Source: Streptomyces caniferus (lineage in GTDB: Bacteria; Actinomycetota; Actinomycetes; Streptomycetales; Streptomycetaceae). Taken from it: DNA of 64,000 nucleotides. Below the pieces are notes generated by a model. That model did no database searches and was not told the origin of the DNA. It saw only the letters and a program-made list of their open reading frames with translations. The DNA lies in contig NZ_BLIN01000003.1 of the NCBI RefSeq assembly GCF_009811555.1, positions 434,001 to 498,000 of the forward strand, written 5' to 3'. Both the position numbers and the translations under genes were made by a program. This document shows positions 18,506 through 28,771 of the stretch, in pieces. How positions within the stretch are numbered: position 1 is the stretch's first letter; each line of letters begins with the position of its first letter.

Positions 18506-18625
18506 GAGCACGACGGTACGCCGCTCACGCTTCGACAGAGGGCGAAACGTCCTCGCGCTCCGGCCGCCCGGTATGGCGAGAACGCTTCGGCATCCGCCGT
18601 ACGGTTCCGGCAGAACACTGGCCGT

Positions 18626-20041
18626 ATGCCCACGCTCTTCGCACCCACCACAGCCCCACGGACCGCGGACCGCCTGTCATCGCTGCCGCTCGTGGCCGTG
18701 TGCCTGGGGTACTTCATGGTCATCCTGGACGTCACGGTCGTCACGGTGGCCCTCCCTGCGGTCGGCGCCGCGCTGCACACCGGGGTGACCGGACTCCAAT
18801 GGGTGGTGGACGGCTACACCCTGGTGTTCGCGGGGCTGCTGCTCTTCTGCGGCGGACTCGGCGACCGGCTGGGCGCCCGGACGGTGTTCCTGGGCGGCCT
18901 GCTGGTCTTCACCCTCGCCTCCGCCGGATGCGCGCTGGCCCCCACCGCCACGGTGCTGGTCCTGGCCCGGCTGGTGCAGGGGCTGGGAGCCGCGCTGATG
19001 GTGCCGGCCTCACTGGCGCTGCTGCGGACGGCGTACCCCGGCCAGGCGGCGCGGGCCCGCGCCTTCGGCGTCTGGGGCACGGTCGCGGGCCTCGCCGCCG
19101 GGGCCGGTCCCGTCCTGGGCGGCGTCCTGGTCGCCGGGCTCGGCTGGCGGTCGGTGTTCTTCCTCAACCTCCCCGCCGGCCTCGCCGCCCTGGTCCTCAC
19201 CATCCGTCACGTCCCGGACTCCCCCGCCGACCGCACCCGCCCCGGCCTGGACCTCCCGGCGCAGGCCGCGGCGGCGGTGGGTCTGGCCGGTCTGGTCACC
19301 GGGTGCATCGAGGCCGGGGCGCTGGGCTGGACGCATCCGGCCGTCCTCGGCGCCTTCGCGGGCTGCCTCGCCGGGCTCGTCGCGTTCCTGCTGCTGGAGC
19401 GGCGCTCGCCCGCGCCGATGCTGCCGCTCCCGCTCTTCCGCGCCCGCGCCTTCTCGGCCTCCGCGGTCATCGGTCTGCTGCTCAACACCGGCTTCTACGG
19501 GCTGCTGTTCCTCGCCCCGCTCTACTTCCAGCGGGTGCACCACTACAGCGCCCTGCGGACCGGCTGCGCGCTGCTGCCCGCGGTCGGGGTGGTGGCCGTC
19601 GGCTCCGCGCTGGCCGGACGGATCACGGCCCGCACCGGACCGCGGCTCCCCATGGTGGCGGGCCTGGCCGTGGGCGCGGCCGGACTGTCCGGCTGGCTCC
19701 TGGCCGGCCCCGGCACGCCGTATCCGGCACTGGTGGCACCCATGGTCTGCGCCGGGTTCGGTACCGCGCTGACCATGCCGGCCGCCACCGCGGCCGTGAT
19801 GGAGGCCGCGCCGGGCGAGCGCAGCGGCGCCGCGGCCGCGGTGTTCAACGCCGCACGGCAGATCGGCAGTGCCCTCGGCGTCGCCCTCTTCGGCACGCTG
19901 GTCGCCACCCATCTCGTGGCGGGCCTGCACCTCGCGGTGGGCATCGGCGCCGCGGGGTTCCTCGCCGCGGCGGTCCTCTCTGCACGCTGCATCCCGGGCA
20001 CCGCAGGGGCGGACGACCGGGCGCCGGGGAAGCGGACGTGA
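18626..20041 (+). CDS. MFS multidrug exporter, DHA2 (14-TM) type
   Basis: This 471-aa transporter starts MPTLFAPTTAPRTADRL, then shows motif D1-like LDVTVVTVALPAVG (about 31-44), WVVDGYTLVFAGLLL, motif A GDRLGARTVF, and the motif C-type segment GAGPVLGGVLV, all typical of the DHA2 drug:H+ antiporter family with 14 helices. The open frame extends far upstream, but that part is antisense to the regulator. The ATG at 18626 fits the family start. It is probably controlled by the divergent ArsR-type regulator. The exported compound is unknown. Confidence 0.9.
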   Translation: MPTLFAPTTAPRTADRLSSLPLVAVCLGYFMVILDVTVVTVALPAVGAALHTGVTGLQWVVDGYTLVFAGLLLFCGGLGDRLGARTVFLGGLLVFTLASAGCALAPTATVLVLARLVQGLGAALMVPASLALLRTAYPGQAARARAFGVWGTVAGLAAGAGPVLGGVLVAGLGWRSVFFLNLPAGLAALVLTIRHVPDSPADRTRPGLDLPAQAAAAVGLAGLVTGCIEAGALGWTHPAVLGAFAGCLAGLVAFLLLERRSPAPMLPLPLFRARAFSASAVIGLLLNTGFYGLLFLAPLYFQRVHHYSALRTGCALLPAVGVVAVGSALAGRITARTGPRLPMVAGLAVGAAGLSGWLLAGPGTPYPALVAPMVCAGFGTALTMPAATAAVMEAAPGERSGAAAAVFNAARQIGSALGVALFGTLVATHLVAGLHLAVGIGAAGFLAAAVLSARCIPGTAGADDRAPGKRT

Positions 20042-20191
20042 CGGACCGGCCGACGCGATCGTGGTCGCCGTGGTGTCGGTCCTGCCGGCCCTCTTCCGCT
20101 GGCCGACCGCCGGACCGGCAGGGCGGGCGCGGCCCGGGGGACGGCAGCGGCCGGGCGGGAACCACCGGCCGCAGGTGCTCCTGCACGGAGC

Positions 20192-20680
20192 TCAGCCGCA
20201 GCTCCAGCAGCCCGACCAGCAGGCGGTGTGCCGGGCGTGGTGCCGCCGGGCGGCGGACGGCTCCTCGATGTGGCCGGCCTCCGCGAGGGCGCGCAGACCG
20301 GCGAGTTGGGCGCACAGCACGACGCTGATCGCGGCGATTTCCTCGGGCTCGGCATGGCCCTTCTCGATCCGCAGCCAGGACGCGGGCGGTGCGTCGAGCG
20401 GCGTGCCCGCCTCGGCAGGCGCGGTGTCCTCGACGGCCGTGCCCTCACCGGCGGGTGGGACATCGCCGGCCGCCGGGCTCTCATCGAGCGCCCCGCTCTC
20501 GTCGGTGGCCGTGGTCTTCTCGGCGCATGTCTTCGCACCGACGGGTGCGGCCTCGGCGACGACCGTGGCCTCTTCGGTGGAGGTGCACCCGTCGAGGGCC
20601 GTGCTCGCCTCGGCGGTGGTGCCGTCACCGGCGGGTCTGGCCTCGCCGATGACCGTGCTCGCGTCGGTGGATGTACTCAT
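20192..20680 (-). CDS. Acyl-CoA carboxylase epsilon-subunit-like protein with long N-terminal extension
   Basis: The C-terminal part of this 162-aa protein (about residues 98-135) reads ASWLRIEKGHAEPEEIAAIS followed by a helix rich in Ala/Leu. This is the pattern of the small epsilon subunit (AccE/PccE) that stimulates actinobacterial acyl-CoA carboxylases. Normal epsilon subunits are about 60-90 aa. Here an acidic, Thr/Ala/Glu-rich stretch of about 95 residues precedes it. It ends ACWSGCWSCG. No carboxylase alpha or beta gene is nearby. The start at 20680 has no strong ribosome site, so a shorter product is possible. Confidence 0.62.
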   Translation of the reverse strand: MSTSTDASTVIGEARPAGDGTTAEASTALDGCTSTEEATVVAEAAPVGAKTCAEKTTATDESGALDESPAAGDVPPAGEGTAVEDTAPAEAGTPLDAPPASWLRIEKGHAEPEEIAAISVVLCAQLAGLRALAEAGHIEEPSAARRHHARHTACWSGCWSCG

Positions 20681-20969
20681 GTGGGGTCCGTCGGATCGGT
20701 GATGGTGCGCGGTCGGTGCCCTGCGGCCCCGGCGTTGCGCTGTGCCGTGTCCGGGCAGGTCACAGGGCCGACGCTAGAAGCGCTCGGGGGCCCTGTCGCG
20801 CGGGGGGCGCTCCGGCTGCGCCATTCGGACGACCGTCCCGCGGCCAGGGCGTGATATCCGGCGGCGAGACCGTGTTGCTCCCGGCCGTCGCGTCGTGGAA
20901 GACGAGCATCGCGCACAGGTTTGTGCAGGCACGCGGCTTCCGGACGACGCAGTCAGGATGGGCGGGACG

Positions 20970-22232
20970 ATGAGATGTGATCAGGCCGGCGAGGAACGTG
21001 CCCCTGTGCGGGACGAGGGGCGCCGGGGCTTTCTCAGGTGTGCGGCGGGGCTCGCCGGGGTGGCGGCCGCGACGGGACTCGGCAGGGAGGCAGCCGCCGC
21101 TGCGGCGGACCGGTCCGCGAGCGGGCTCCGCGACGGCGGGCGGCCACTGCCCGACAGGGTGCCTTTCCACGGGCGCCATCAGGCCGGCATCCTGACCCCC
21201 CAGCAGCTCTTCGCCGGGTTCGTCGGCTTCGACGTACTGGCCGAGAACCGCGAGGGCCTGACGGAACTGTTCCAGCGGCTCACCACGCGCTGCCGGGTGC
21301 TGGCGGCCGGGGTGAAGCCGCAGGACGAGCAGGTCGCCTCGGAGCGGCCCACCCCCGACTCGCTCAGCATCACCCTGGGCGTCGGTGCCTCGCTGTTCGA
21401 CGACCGGTTCGGGCTCTCCGGTCACAAGCCCCGGCACCTCAAGGCCATGCCGGCGTTCCCCGACGACCGGCTGGAGCCCTCACGCTGCCACGGCGACCTG
21501 TCGCTGCAGATCTGCGCCCAGCACCCGGACGCCATCGTCCATGTGCTGCGCGATCTGGCGCGGGAGACGGACGGACTGCTGCGGCCCCGTTGGCGCGCGG
21601 ACGCCTTCCTGAACCCGTCGCGTCCCTCGGGTTCGCCGCGCACCTTCGTCGGCTTCAAGGACGGGATCGTCAATCCGGACATCGACTCGGCCCGGGAGAT
21701 GAACCGGTTGATGTGGGTGACCCCGCCCTGCGGGGAGCCGGAGTGGGCCCTGGGCGGCAGCTATCAGGTGCTGCGGCTGATCCGCTTCCACATCGAGAAG
21801 TGGGACAAGGTGCCGGTGGCCCGGCAGGAGAAGATCTTCGGCCGGCGCAAGGCGAGCGGTGCGCCCCTGGACGGCGAGCACGAGACGGACCCGCCGCGGT
21901 ACCGCGACGACCCGCACGGCAGGAAGATCCCGCTCAACTCGCATATCCGGCTGGCCAACCCGCGTACCGAGCGCACCGACAAGTCCCGTTTCCTGCGCCG
22001 GAGTTACAACTACGACCGGGGCTTCGACCGCGCCGGACGGATGGACCTGGGGCTGGTCTTCTGCGGCTACCAGCAGAACCCCGAGCGGCAGTTCGCCACC
22101 GTGCAGCGCCGGCTGCGGCACGAGCCGCTGTCCGAGTTCATCACGCCGATCGGCGGGGGCTACTTCTTCATCCTCCCCGGGGTGCGCGACGCCGACGACT
22201 GGTTCGGGTCCCGGCTGCTGAAGAAGGACTGA
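20970..22232 (+). CDS. Tat-exported DyP-type heme peroxidase
   Basis: This 420-aa protein has a twin-arginine signal (RRGFLRCAAGLAGVAAA, about residues 17-33) and the DyP fold. The distal-side motif GFKDGIVNP carries the catalytic Asp, and the LNSHIRLANP segment holds the likely proximal heme His. The C-terminal part is GGYFFILPGVRDADDWFG. It is related to EfeB, which acts on iron porphyrins, and to dye-decolorising peroxidases. The other members of an efeUOB iron-uptake operon are absent. The ATG at 20970 is favoured. An in-frame ATG at 20958 is possible. It is monocistronic and closed by a very strong hairpin. Confidence 0.9.
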   Translation: MRCDQAGEERAPVRDEGRRGFLRCAAGLAGVAAATGLGREAAAAAADRSASGLRDGGRPLPDRVPFHGRHQAGILTPQQLFAGFVGFDVLAENREGLTELFQRLTTRCRVLAAGVKPQDEQVASERPTPDSLSITLGVGASLFDDRFGLSGHKPRHLKAMPAFPDDRLEPSRCHGDLSLQICAQHPDAIVHVLRDLARETDGLLRPRWRADAFLNPSRPSGSPRTFVGFKDGIVNPDIDSAREMNRLMWVTPPCGEPEWALGGSYQVLRLIRFHIEKWDKVPVARQEKIFGRRKASGAPLDGEHETDPPRYRDDPHGRKIPLNSHIRLANPRTERTDKSRFLRRSYNYDRGFDRAGRMDLGLVFCGYQQNPERQFATVQRRLRHEPLSEFITPIGGGYFFILPGVRDADDWFGSRLLKKD

Positions 22233-22243
22233 ACAGGGCCGGA

Positions 22244-22291
22244 CCTACGGCTGAGGGCGGCGCCACCACGGGCGCCGCCCTCAGCCGTAGG
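22244..22291. terminator. Very long bidirectional terminator hairpin
   Basis: A perfect 21-bp stem (22244-22264 with 22271-22291) closes a 6-nt loop. It lies between the stop of the DyP peroxidase (22232) and the convergent end of the hydrogenase operon (hypE stop at 22303). It is the strongest hairpin in the window. Confidence 0.88.
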
Positions 22292-22302
22292 CCGGGAGAC
22301 CG

Positions 22303-23427
22303 TCAGCAGATCCGCGGCAACTGCTCCCCCAGCGGCAGATCGACCACCCGGGTGCCGCCCAGCGGTGTGGCGGCCACCACCATGCCGGGGTGGGTGGCGA
22401 CGGCCTCGCCGATGATCGCGGCGCCGGCGCCCAGCGGGTGCGCGCGCATGGCGTCCAGCACGGCGTCGGCGTGTTCGCGGGGGACGAAGGCCACCAGCTT
22501 GCCCTCGTTGGCGACGTACATCGGGTCCAGGCCGAGGATCGCGCAGGCATTGGCGACGGCCGGCGGGACCGGGATCGCGCGTTCCTGGATGACGATGCCG
22601 GTGCAGGAGGCGGTGGCGATCTCGCACAGCGCGGCGGCCAGACCGCCGCGGGTGGGGTCGCGCAGCACGTGCAGATCGGGCGACACGGCGAGCATGGCGT
22701 CGACGAGACCGCCGAGGGCGGCGCAGTCGCTCTCGATCTCGACGCCGAATTCCAGGCCCTCGCGGACGCTCATGATGGCCACGCCGTGCAGGCCGATGTC
22801 ACCGCTGACGATCACCACATCGCCGGGGACGACGCGCTGCGGGCGCAGATCGACGCCCGCCGGGATCAGCCCGATGCCGGCGGTGTTGAGGTAGACGCCG
22901 TCGCCGTGGCCCGCCTCGACGACCTTGGTGTCGCCGGTGGCCACCTCGACCCCGGCGGCCCGCGCGGCCGCGCCCATCGCGTCGGCGACACCGGCCACCA
23001 CCGGCATCTCCACGCCCTCCTCCAGGATGAAACCGCAGGAGAGGTAGGCGGCCCTGGCACCGCTCATGGCGAGGTCGTTGACGGTGCCGTTGACGGCGAG
23101 GTCGCCGATGCAGCCGCCGGGGAAGAAGAGCGGCCGGACGACGTAGGAGTCGGTGGAGAAGGCGAGCCGGACGCCGCCGAGGGACACCGCCGCGGAGTCG
23201 CCGAGCTGGGCGAGGATCTCGCCGCCGAAGGCAGGGGCGAAGATCTGCTGGACGAGTTCCGCGGACAGTGCGCCGCCACCGCCGTGCCCCATGACGACGC
23301 GGGGCTGGTCGCGGAGCGGGGCGGGGCAGGTCCAGCCGGAGATGTCCACGGTGGGCAGGCCACGGTCGGCCGGGGTGGGGGCGCCGTGGGTGGAACCGCC
23401 GGGGGTGGGATGGATGGTGTCAGACAA
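22303..23427 (-). CDS. hypE: Hydrogenase maturation factor HypE
   Basis: This 374-aa protein belongs to the PurM-like ATP-binding family. It dehydrates the thiocarboxamide on its C-terminal Cys to the thiocyanate that becomes the cyanide ligand of the NiFe site. The essential C-terminal PRIC ending is intact. GHGGGGALS is the N-terminal glycine loop, STDSYVV the metal/ATP site and [10 protein letters not shown] the conserved later motif. It starts at a rare TTG (23427) with AGGAGG 9 nt upstream, overlapping the last codons of hypD by 8 bp. It is the last gene of the operon, followed by the 21-bp terminator. Confidence 0.94.
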   Translation of the reverse strand: MSDTIHPTPGGSTHGAPTPADRGLPTVDISGWTCPAPLRDQPRVVMGHGGGGALSAELVQQIFAPAFGGEILAQLGDSAAVSLGGVRLAFSTDSYVVRPLFFPGGCIGDLAVNGTVNDLAMSGARAAYLSCGFILEEGVEMPVVAGVADAMGAAARAAGVEVATGDTKVVEAGHGDGVYLNTAGIGLIPAGVDLRPQRVVPGDVVIVSGDIGLHGVAIMSVREGLEFGVEIESDCAALGGLVDAMLAVSPDLHVLRDPTRGGLAAALCEIATASCTGIVIQERAIPVPPAVANACAILGLDPMYVANEGKLVAFVPREHADAVLDAMRAHPLGAGAAIIGEAVATHPGMVVAATPLGGTRVVDLPLGEQLPRIC

Positions 23428-24544
23428 CGGGGCTCGCCTCCTGGGGGGTGGGCGTGGTGCCGAGTCGGCGGTAGAGGTAGTAGGCGGCGCAGGCGCCCTC
23501 GCTGGAGACCATGGTGGCGCCGAGCGGGGTGCGCGGGGTGCAGAGCGTGCCGAAGGCCTCGCACTCGTGCGGCTTGATGAACCCTTGGAGGACTTCCCCG
23601 CTGCGGCAGGCGGCTGGTTCCTTGGTGGTGATGCCGTCGACGGAGAAGCGGTACTCGGCGTCGAGTTCGCGGTAGCGCTCCGACAGCCGCCAGCCGCTGG
23701 CGGGGATGGTGCCGATGCCGCGCCAGGCGCGGTCGGTGACCTCGAAGACGTCCGCGAGCATGGCCTGGGCCGCCGGGTTGCCCTCGCTGCGTACGGCGCG
23801 GGGGTAGGCGTTGTCCACGGTGTGCTCGCCGCGCTCCAGCTGGCGGACGGTGCGGCGGATGCCCTCCAGGATGTCCAGAGGTTCGAAGCCGGTGACCACG
23901 ATCGGCACCCGGAAGCGGTCGGCGAGTTCGGGGTACTCCCCCATCCCCATCACGCTGCAGACGTGACCGGCGGCGAGGAACGCCTGCACCCGGCAGTCGG
24001 GCGCCGTCATGATGGCCTCGATCGCGGGCGGGACCCGGACGTGCGAGACCAGCATGCTGAAGTTGGGGATGCCGAGCTTGCGGGCCTGATGGACGGTCAT
24101 GGCGTTGGGCGGTGCGGTGGTCTCGAAGCCGATGCCGAAGAACACCACCTCGCGGTGCGGGTTCTGCTGGGCGATCTTCAGCGCGTCGAGCGGGGAGTAG
24201 ACGACCCGTACGTCGCCGCCCCGGCTCCGCACCTGGAACAGGTCCCGGTCGCTGCCGGGGACTCGGAGCATGTCGCCGAAGGAGCAGAAGATCACGTCGG
24301 GGCGGGCGGCGATCTCCAGGGCCTTGTCGATGACCTCCAGCGGCGTCACACAGACCGGGCAGCCCGGCCCGTGGATCAACTCGACCTCGTCGGGCAGGAG
24401 TTGGTCGATCCCGTGGCGGATGATGGTGTGGGTCTGGCCGCCGCAGACCTCCATGAGGGCCCACGGACGGGTCACCGTGGACCGGATCTCGTCGAGCAGC
24501 CGGCCGGCGAGCTCGGGGTTCTGGAATTCGTCGAGGTACTTCAC
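23420..24544 (-). CDS. hypD: Hydrogenase maturation factor HypD
   Basis: This 374-aa iron-sulphur scaffold works with HypC and HypE to build the Fe(CN)2CO unit. The signature Cys motifs are visible: EVCGGQTHT (about residue 32), [11 protein letters not shown] (about 60), AGHVCSVMG, and the C-terminal [11 protein letters not shown]. It starts at a GTG at 24544 with GGGAGG upstream. The GTGA overlap with the hypC stop implies coupled translation. The longer open frame to 24889 is antisense or out-of-frame coding and was not used. Confidence 0.94.
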   Translation of the reverse strand: MKYLDEFQNPELAGRLLDEIRSTVTRPWALMEVCGGQTHTIIRHGIDQLLPDEVELIHGPGCPVCVTPLEVIDKALEIAARPDVIFCSFGDMLRVPGSDRDLFQVRSRGGDVRVVYSPLDALKIAQQNPHREVVFFGIGFETTAPPNAMTVHQARKLGIPNFSMLVSHVRVPPAIEAIMTAPDCRVQAFLAAGHVCSVMGMGEYPELADRFRVPIVVTGFEPLDILEGIRRTVRQLERGEHTVDNAYPRAVRSEGNPAAQAMLADVFEVTDRAWRGIGTIPASGWRLSERYRELDAEYRFSVDGITTKEPAACRSGEVLQGFIKPHECEAFGTLCTPRTPLGATMVSSEGACAAYYLYRRLGTTPTPQEASPVV

Positions 24545-24891
24545 CGGCCCGCCTCCCGCGCTCCGTCGACGGCCGCGACCGCGGGAGCGGCTGCTGCCCC
24601 GTCGGCCGCCTCGCCCCATCCCGGGGGCGCCGCGGCCGCCTCCCATGGGTCTCCGAACTCCTCCTGCAGCAGGCCAAGTTCCTCGAACAGAGCCAGGGTC
24701 TGCCGGGCCGATTCCTCGTCCAGCCGCTGCAGCGCGAAGCCGACGTGGACGATGGCGTACTCGCCGACCCGGAGGTCGGGGACGTACTCCAGACACACCT
24801 CCTTGACCACACCGCCGAAGTCGACGGTGGCCATACGGGTGCCGTCCCGTTCCTCGATGTCCAATACCTTGCCGGGTACCGCCAGGCACAT
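24541..24891 (-). CDS. hypC: Hydrogenase maturation chaperone HypC (long C-terminal tail)
   Basis: This 116-aa protein begins [17 protein letters not shown], the HypC/HupF signature in which Cys2 binds the Fe-cyanide precursor and the large subunit. The core ends around residue 80. A tail of about 35 aa rich in Ala/Gly/Pro follows and is longer than in most HypC proteins. The region is also open in frame far upstream (to 27558), but that is out-of-frame hypF sequence and not a fusion. A gap of 50 bp separates it from hypF. Confidence 0.92.
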   Translation of the reverse strand: MCLAVPGKVLDIEERDGTRMATVDFGGVVKEVCLEYVPDLRVGEYAIVHVGFALQRLDEESARQTLALFEELGLLQEEFGDPWEAAAAPPGWGEAADGAAAAPAVAAVDGAREAGR

Positions 24892-24941
24892 GGGCCTCTC
24901 CTCGTCGTGGGTACGGTGCGTCTGCCGCGGCGTGGCGCCGC

Positions 24942-27392
24942 TCAGCGCGCGGCGGCTCCTGCGGTGCGTGCCGCCACGACGATCTGGCCGAGCGCCAGTC
25001 CCCCGTCGTTGGGCGGGACGCGGCGGTGGCGCAGGACGGTGAAGCCGTCCTGCCGCAGGAGGCGGGCGGCGGCCTCGGCCAGCAGGGTGTTGGCGAAGAC
25101 GCCGCCGGTCAGTGCCACGGTCGTCAGGCCCGCGCGCTCCCGGGCCAGCGCACAGCCGCGCCGGACGAGGTCGGCGACCGCGGTGTGGAAGCGGGCCGCG
25201 ATCAGCGCCGGGGCGGTGCCCGCGCGCAGGTCCGCCACGACGGCGGTGAGCACCGGCGCCGGATCGGCGACGGTGTCGGCGCCCGTCGCGCCCGTCGGTG
25301 CGGCGCGCAACGCGAACGCGTAGCCGGGGCCGTGGTCCTCGCCCGCGGTCAGGGCCGCGGCTTCGAGGGCGACGGCGGCCTGGGCCTCGTAGCCGGCGTG
25401 GTGGCAGATCCCGGCCAGTGAGGAGACCGCGTCGAAGAGGCGGCCCATGCTGGAAGTGGGCACACAGTTGAGGTGGCGTTCGAGCTGCCGGGCCAGCAGC
25501 CGCCGCTCCTCCGGCGGGCAGGCCGCCACGGCCGGCAGGTCCTCGGCCCAGTCGATCCCGGCGGCGCGCAGATGGGCCAGGGCCATCCGGTAGGGGCGCC
25601 GTACGGCGGTGTCCCCGCCGGGCAGCGGGACATAGGCGAGCTGGCCGAAGCGGCGGTATCCGTCGTAGTCGGCGAGCAGGATCTCGCCGCCCCAGACGGC
25701 GTGGTCGTCGCCGTAGCCGGTGCCGTCGAAGGCGACGCCGATGACCGGGCGGCCGTCGGGGACACCGTGTTCGGCCATGGCGGAGGCGATATGCGCATGG
25801 TGGTGCTGGACGCGGACCAGCGGCCGCCCGTCGGTGTGGCGCTGGGCCCACTGCCCGGAGCGGTAGCCGGGGTGCCGGTCGGCGGCGAGCAGCTGCGGGC
25901 GCACCCCGGTGACCGTCTCCAGGTGCGCCTCGGCCTCCTCGAACGCGAGCTGGGTGGCCAGATCGTCCATGTCGCCGATGTGCGCGGACAGCCAGGCGTG
26001 GTGTCCCTCGGCGAGACAGAGCACGTTCTTGAGGTCGCCGCCGGCCGCCAGCGCGGGCCGCACCGGCACCGGGAGGCGGACCGGCAGGGGCGCATACCCG
26101 CGGGAGCGGCGGATGAACAGCGGCTCCCCGTCGCTGATGCGGACCACGGAGTCGTCGCACGGGATCCGGATCGGCCGGTCGTGGGTGAGCCAGGCGTCCG
26201 CCAGATGCGCCAGGCGCCGTACGGCCTCCTCGTCGTCGGTGACGATCGGCTCGCCCGCGACGTTGCCGCTGGTCATGACGAGCAGCCGGGGTCCGTGGGG
26301 GTCCCCGCGCCCGAGCGGAGCCGGGAGCGGGGGAGGGTCGCCGGGCAGGCCGAGCAGCAGATGGTGCAGCGGTGTGTACGGCAGCATGACGCCCAGGTCG
26401 GGGCTGCCGGGGGCGACGGCACCGGACAGCGAGGGCGCATCCGGAGCCGGCGCGGGATCCCGGCGGCGGCGCAGCAGGACGATGGGGCGTACGGGCCCGC
26501 TGAGCAGGGCGCGCTCCTCGGCCCGTACGTGCACCAGGTGCTCGACGTCGGCGATATGACGGGCCATCAGGGCGAAGGGCTTGTCGCCGCGGGCCTTTCG
26601 CCGGCGCAGCAGGGTGACGGCGGTGTCGTCGGAGGCGTCGCAGACCAGGTGGTAGCCGCCGAGGCCCTTGACCGCCACGATCGCGCCTTGGGCGAGCAGC
26701 CGGCGGGTCCCGGCGACCGGGTCGGGGCCGGGCTCCGGGCGCGGCGGGCGGGTGCGGTCGGCCGGGTCCGCGGTCAGCAGCCGCAGGCGGGGGCCGCACT
26801 CGTGGCAGGAGAGGGGCTGGGCGTGGAACCGCCGGTCGGCGGGGTCCGCGTACTCCCGTGCACAACGGGGGCACATCGGGAAACCGTCCATGGTCGTCAG
26901 CGCACGGTCGTAGGGGACCCCGGTGACGATGGTGAAGCGCGGCCCGCAGTGGGTGCAGGTGAGGAAGGGGTGGCGGTGGCGGCGGTCGGCCGGGTCGGTC
27001 AGCTCGGCGAGGCAGGCGTCGCAGGTGGCGGCGTCCGGGGAGACCAGGGTGCGGGAGAGGCCGTCGCCGCGCGAGGGGAGGATGCGGAAGGCGGCGTCGC
27101 CGGTCACCGCGACGTCCTCGGCCTCGACGGACTCGACCACGGCCAGCGGTGGCGCCTCGGCGCCGATCCGCCGGCCGAACACGTCGAGCGCGGCGAGGGC
27201 GCCCTCGACCTCGGCGACGACGCCCTCGCCGGTGTTGGTCACATGGCCCGTCAGGCCCAGTTCCGTGGCGAGGGTGTGGACGAACGGGCGGAAGCCGACG
27301 CCCTGGACGACGCCGCGCACGGTGATCCGACGGCGTGCGGCGGCGCTCGCGGGGGCCGTCGCGATGCCCCCGTCGGCCTGCCCGATGGTCAT
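24942..27392 (-). CDS. hypF: Hydrogenase maturation carbamoyltransferase HypF
   Basis: This 816-aa protein supplies the carbamoyl group for cyanide ligand synthesis. Domains in order are acylphosphatase-like (about 22-110, [13 protein letters not shown]), two C4 zinc fingers (about 122-190, CDAC, CTHCG, CPRC, CHECG), YrdC-like (about 215-400, [13 protein letters not shown]) and a Kae1-like carbamoyltransferase (about 440-810) with [15 protein letters not shown] and [10 protein letters not shown]. The length is normal. The ATG at 27392 overlaps the hypB stop in an ATGA. Confidence 0.95.
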   Translation of the reverse strand: MTIGQADGGIATAPASAAARRRITVRGVVQGVGFRPFVHTLATELGLTGHVTNTGEGVVAEVEGALAALDVFGRRIGAEAPPLAVVESVEAEDVAVTGDAAFRILPSRGDGLSRTLVSPDAATCDACLAELTDPADRRHRHPFLTCTHCGPRFTIVTGVPYDRALTTMDGFPMCPRCAREYADPADRRFHAQPLSCHECGPRLRLLTADPADRTRPPRPEPGPDPVAGTRRLLAQGAIVAVKGLGGYHLVCDASDDTAVTLLRRRKARGDKPFALMARHIADVEHLVHVRAEERALLSGPVRPIVLLRRRRDPAPAPDAPSLSGAVAPGSPDLGVMLPYTPLHHLLLGLPGDPPPLPAPLGRGDPHGPRLLVMTSGNVAGEPIVTDDEEAVRRLAHLADAWLTHDRPIRIPCDDSVVRISDGEPLFIRRSRGYAPLPVRLPVPVRPALAAGGDLKNVLCLAEGHHAWLSAHIGDMDDLATQLAFEEAEAHLETVTGVRPQLLAADRHPGYRSGQWAQRHTDGRPLVRVQHHHAHIASAMAEHGVPDGRPVIGVAFDGTGYGDDHAVWGGEILLADYDGYRRFGQLAYVPLPGGDTAVRRPYRMALAHLRAAGIDWAEDLPAVAACPPEERRLLARQLERHLNCVPTSSMGRLFDAVSSLAGICHHAGYEAQAAVALEAAALTAGEDHGPGYAFALRAAPTGATGADTVADPAPVLTAVVADLRAGTAPALIAARFHTAVADLVRRGCALARERAGLTTVALTGGVFANTLLAEAAARLLRQDGFTVLRHRRVPPNDGGLALGQIVVAARTAGAAAR

Positions 27393-28258
27393 GAGCGGCT
27401 CGACGCCACGGTGTCGGGGTCGGTGGTGTGCGGGCGGCCGCCGTCCTGCGCCCGCGGGGCGTGCGCGTGCTCCCGATGGTGGGAGTGGCCCTTTTCGTGG
27501 GTGTGGCCGTCGCCGTGGGTGTGGCTCTCGTCGCGCGGCTGGCCGTCCTCGGCGTCATGGACGTGATGGGACTTGCGGGTCATGACGGGGATGTGCACCG
27601 GCGTGCCGTCGCGCGCGGCCAGCGCCCGGTCCACCAGCACCCCGTCCCCTTCGCCGCGACGCGCCGAGGTGAGGACGACCTCGACACCGGGGTTGATGCG
27701 TTCGACGTTGGCGCGGAACTCCGCCTCGTCGAAGGAGACCGCCTCGGCGATGTCCGTCTTGGTGACCACGACCAGGTGGGCGAGGCCGAAGGCGGTGGGG
27801 TACTTCAGCGGCTTGTCCTCGCCCTCGGTCACCGACGCCAGCACGATGCGCAGCGTCTCGCCCAGGTCGTAGGAGGCCGGGCAGACCAGGTTGCCGACGT
27901 TCTCGATGAACAGCAGCCGGGTGTCGGCGGGCAGCCAGCCGTGGAGGTGCCCGCCCAGCATCTCGGCCTCCAAGTGGCAGAGCCCGTCGGTGAGCACCTG
28001 TTTGACGGGCACTCCGGAGCGGGCCAGGCGTACGGCGTCGTTCTCGGTGGCGAGGTCGGCGGTGAGCGCCGCGACCGGAATGCCCCGGCTGCGGGCGAGG
28101 GTCAGTTCCCGCTCCAGGAGGGCGGTCTTGCCGCTGCCGGGGCTGGAGAGCAGGTTGACGACGGCGGTGCCCCGCGCGGCGAGGTCCTCGCGCAGGGTGT
28201 GGGCGCAGGCGTCGTTCTTGGCGAGGACCGCCTGTTGCAGGTCGACGACACGGCACAT
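27389..28258 (-). CDS. hypB: Nickel-insertion GTPase HypB with C-terminal His-rich tail
   Basis: This 289-aa SIMIBI GTPase delivers Ni to the hydrogenase large subunit with HypA. The P-loop is SSPGSGKTALL (about 38-48), DLATEND is switch-like, LFIENVGNLVCPA holds the conserved metal Cys, and VVTKTDIAE is the G4 motif. The His-rich nickel-storage segment, usually N-terminal in HypB, is placed at the C-terminus here (about residues 229-278, about 13 His, e.g. SHTHGDGHTHEKGHSHH). The ATG at 28258 has GAGGAG upstream. It is 3 bp downstream of hypA and overlaps hypF. Confidence 0.94.
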   Translation of the reverse strand: MCRVVDLQQAVLAKNDACAHTLREDLAARGTAVVNLLSSPGSGKTALLERELTLARSRGIPVAALTADLATENDAVRLARSGVPVKQVLTDGLCHLEAEMLGGHLHGWLPADTRLLFIENVGNLVCPASYDLGETLRIVLASVTEGEDKPLKYPTAFGLAHLVVVTKTDIAEAVSFDEAEFRANVERINPGVEVVLTSARRGEGDGVLVDRALAARDGTPVHIPVMTRKSHHVHDAEDGQPRDESHTHGDGHTHEKGHSHHREHAHAPRAQDGGRPHTTDPDTVASSRS

Positions 28259-28261
28259 GGT

Positions 28262-28642
28262 TCAGCGCTCCTCGGGAATCGGGACGTGTACCGGGGCGTC
28301 GTTCCAGCACACACGGACGATCTGCAGTTCACGGCCGGACAGCAGCTCGGTCGTCGCCCCGCCGCATCCGGGGCAGCTCAGCTGCGGCGGCATGCCCACC
28401 GGCCAGGTGTCCGCGCAAGGGCCGCAGCGGGCGCGGGCGGGGACGGGTTCAGTGACGAGTTGCGCCCCCTCCAGCACCGTTCCCGCGCAGGCGAGTTCGA
28501 AGGAGAAGGCCAGCGCGTCCGGGACCACCCCGGCCAGTTCGCCGACCTGCAGCCGGACGCTGTTGACGGTGGTGGCCCCGGCGGGCCGGGCCGCGCTCTC
28601 GACCTGCTCCACGACCGCGAGCGCGATGGACATCTCGTGCAT
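28262..28642 (-). CDS. hypA: Nickel metallochaperone HypA
   Basis: This 126-aa protein starts MHEMSIALAVVEQVE. The N-terminal MHE is the nickel site of HypA and fixes the start at 28642 (the open frame continues to 28747). The zinc site follows as CGPC (about 75) and CPGCGG (about 92). It passes Ni to HypB or the large subunit precursor. It heads the hypABFCDE block, 129 bp after the small DUF6893-like gene. Confidence 0.94.
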   Translation of the reverse strand: MHEMSIALAVVEQVESAARPAGATTVNSVRLQVGELAGVVPDALAFSFELACAGTVLEGAQLVTEPVPARARCGPCADTWPVGMPPQLSCPGCGGATTELLSGRELQIVRVCWNDAPVHVPIPEER

Positions 28643-28771
28643 CGGTCCCTCTCTGGTGCGGGCACGACCGGTTCCGCTCGGTCTCATTAGACGGCGGGTC
28701 CGCAGGGCGGCCGCGGTGCCTCGCCGGGGCGGCGCGGTGGCGTACACCGTTCGGTGCAGCGCCCCCGGTCG

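Noticed and set aside
24541..27558. Apparent 1005-aa fusion ending in HypC
   Set aside because: The upstream part is hypF read out of frame. HypC has its own ATG and N-terminal MCLAVPG signature, where Cys2 must be near the N-terminus.
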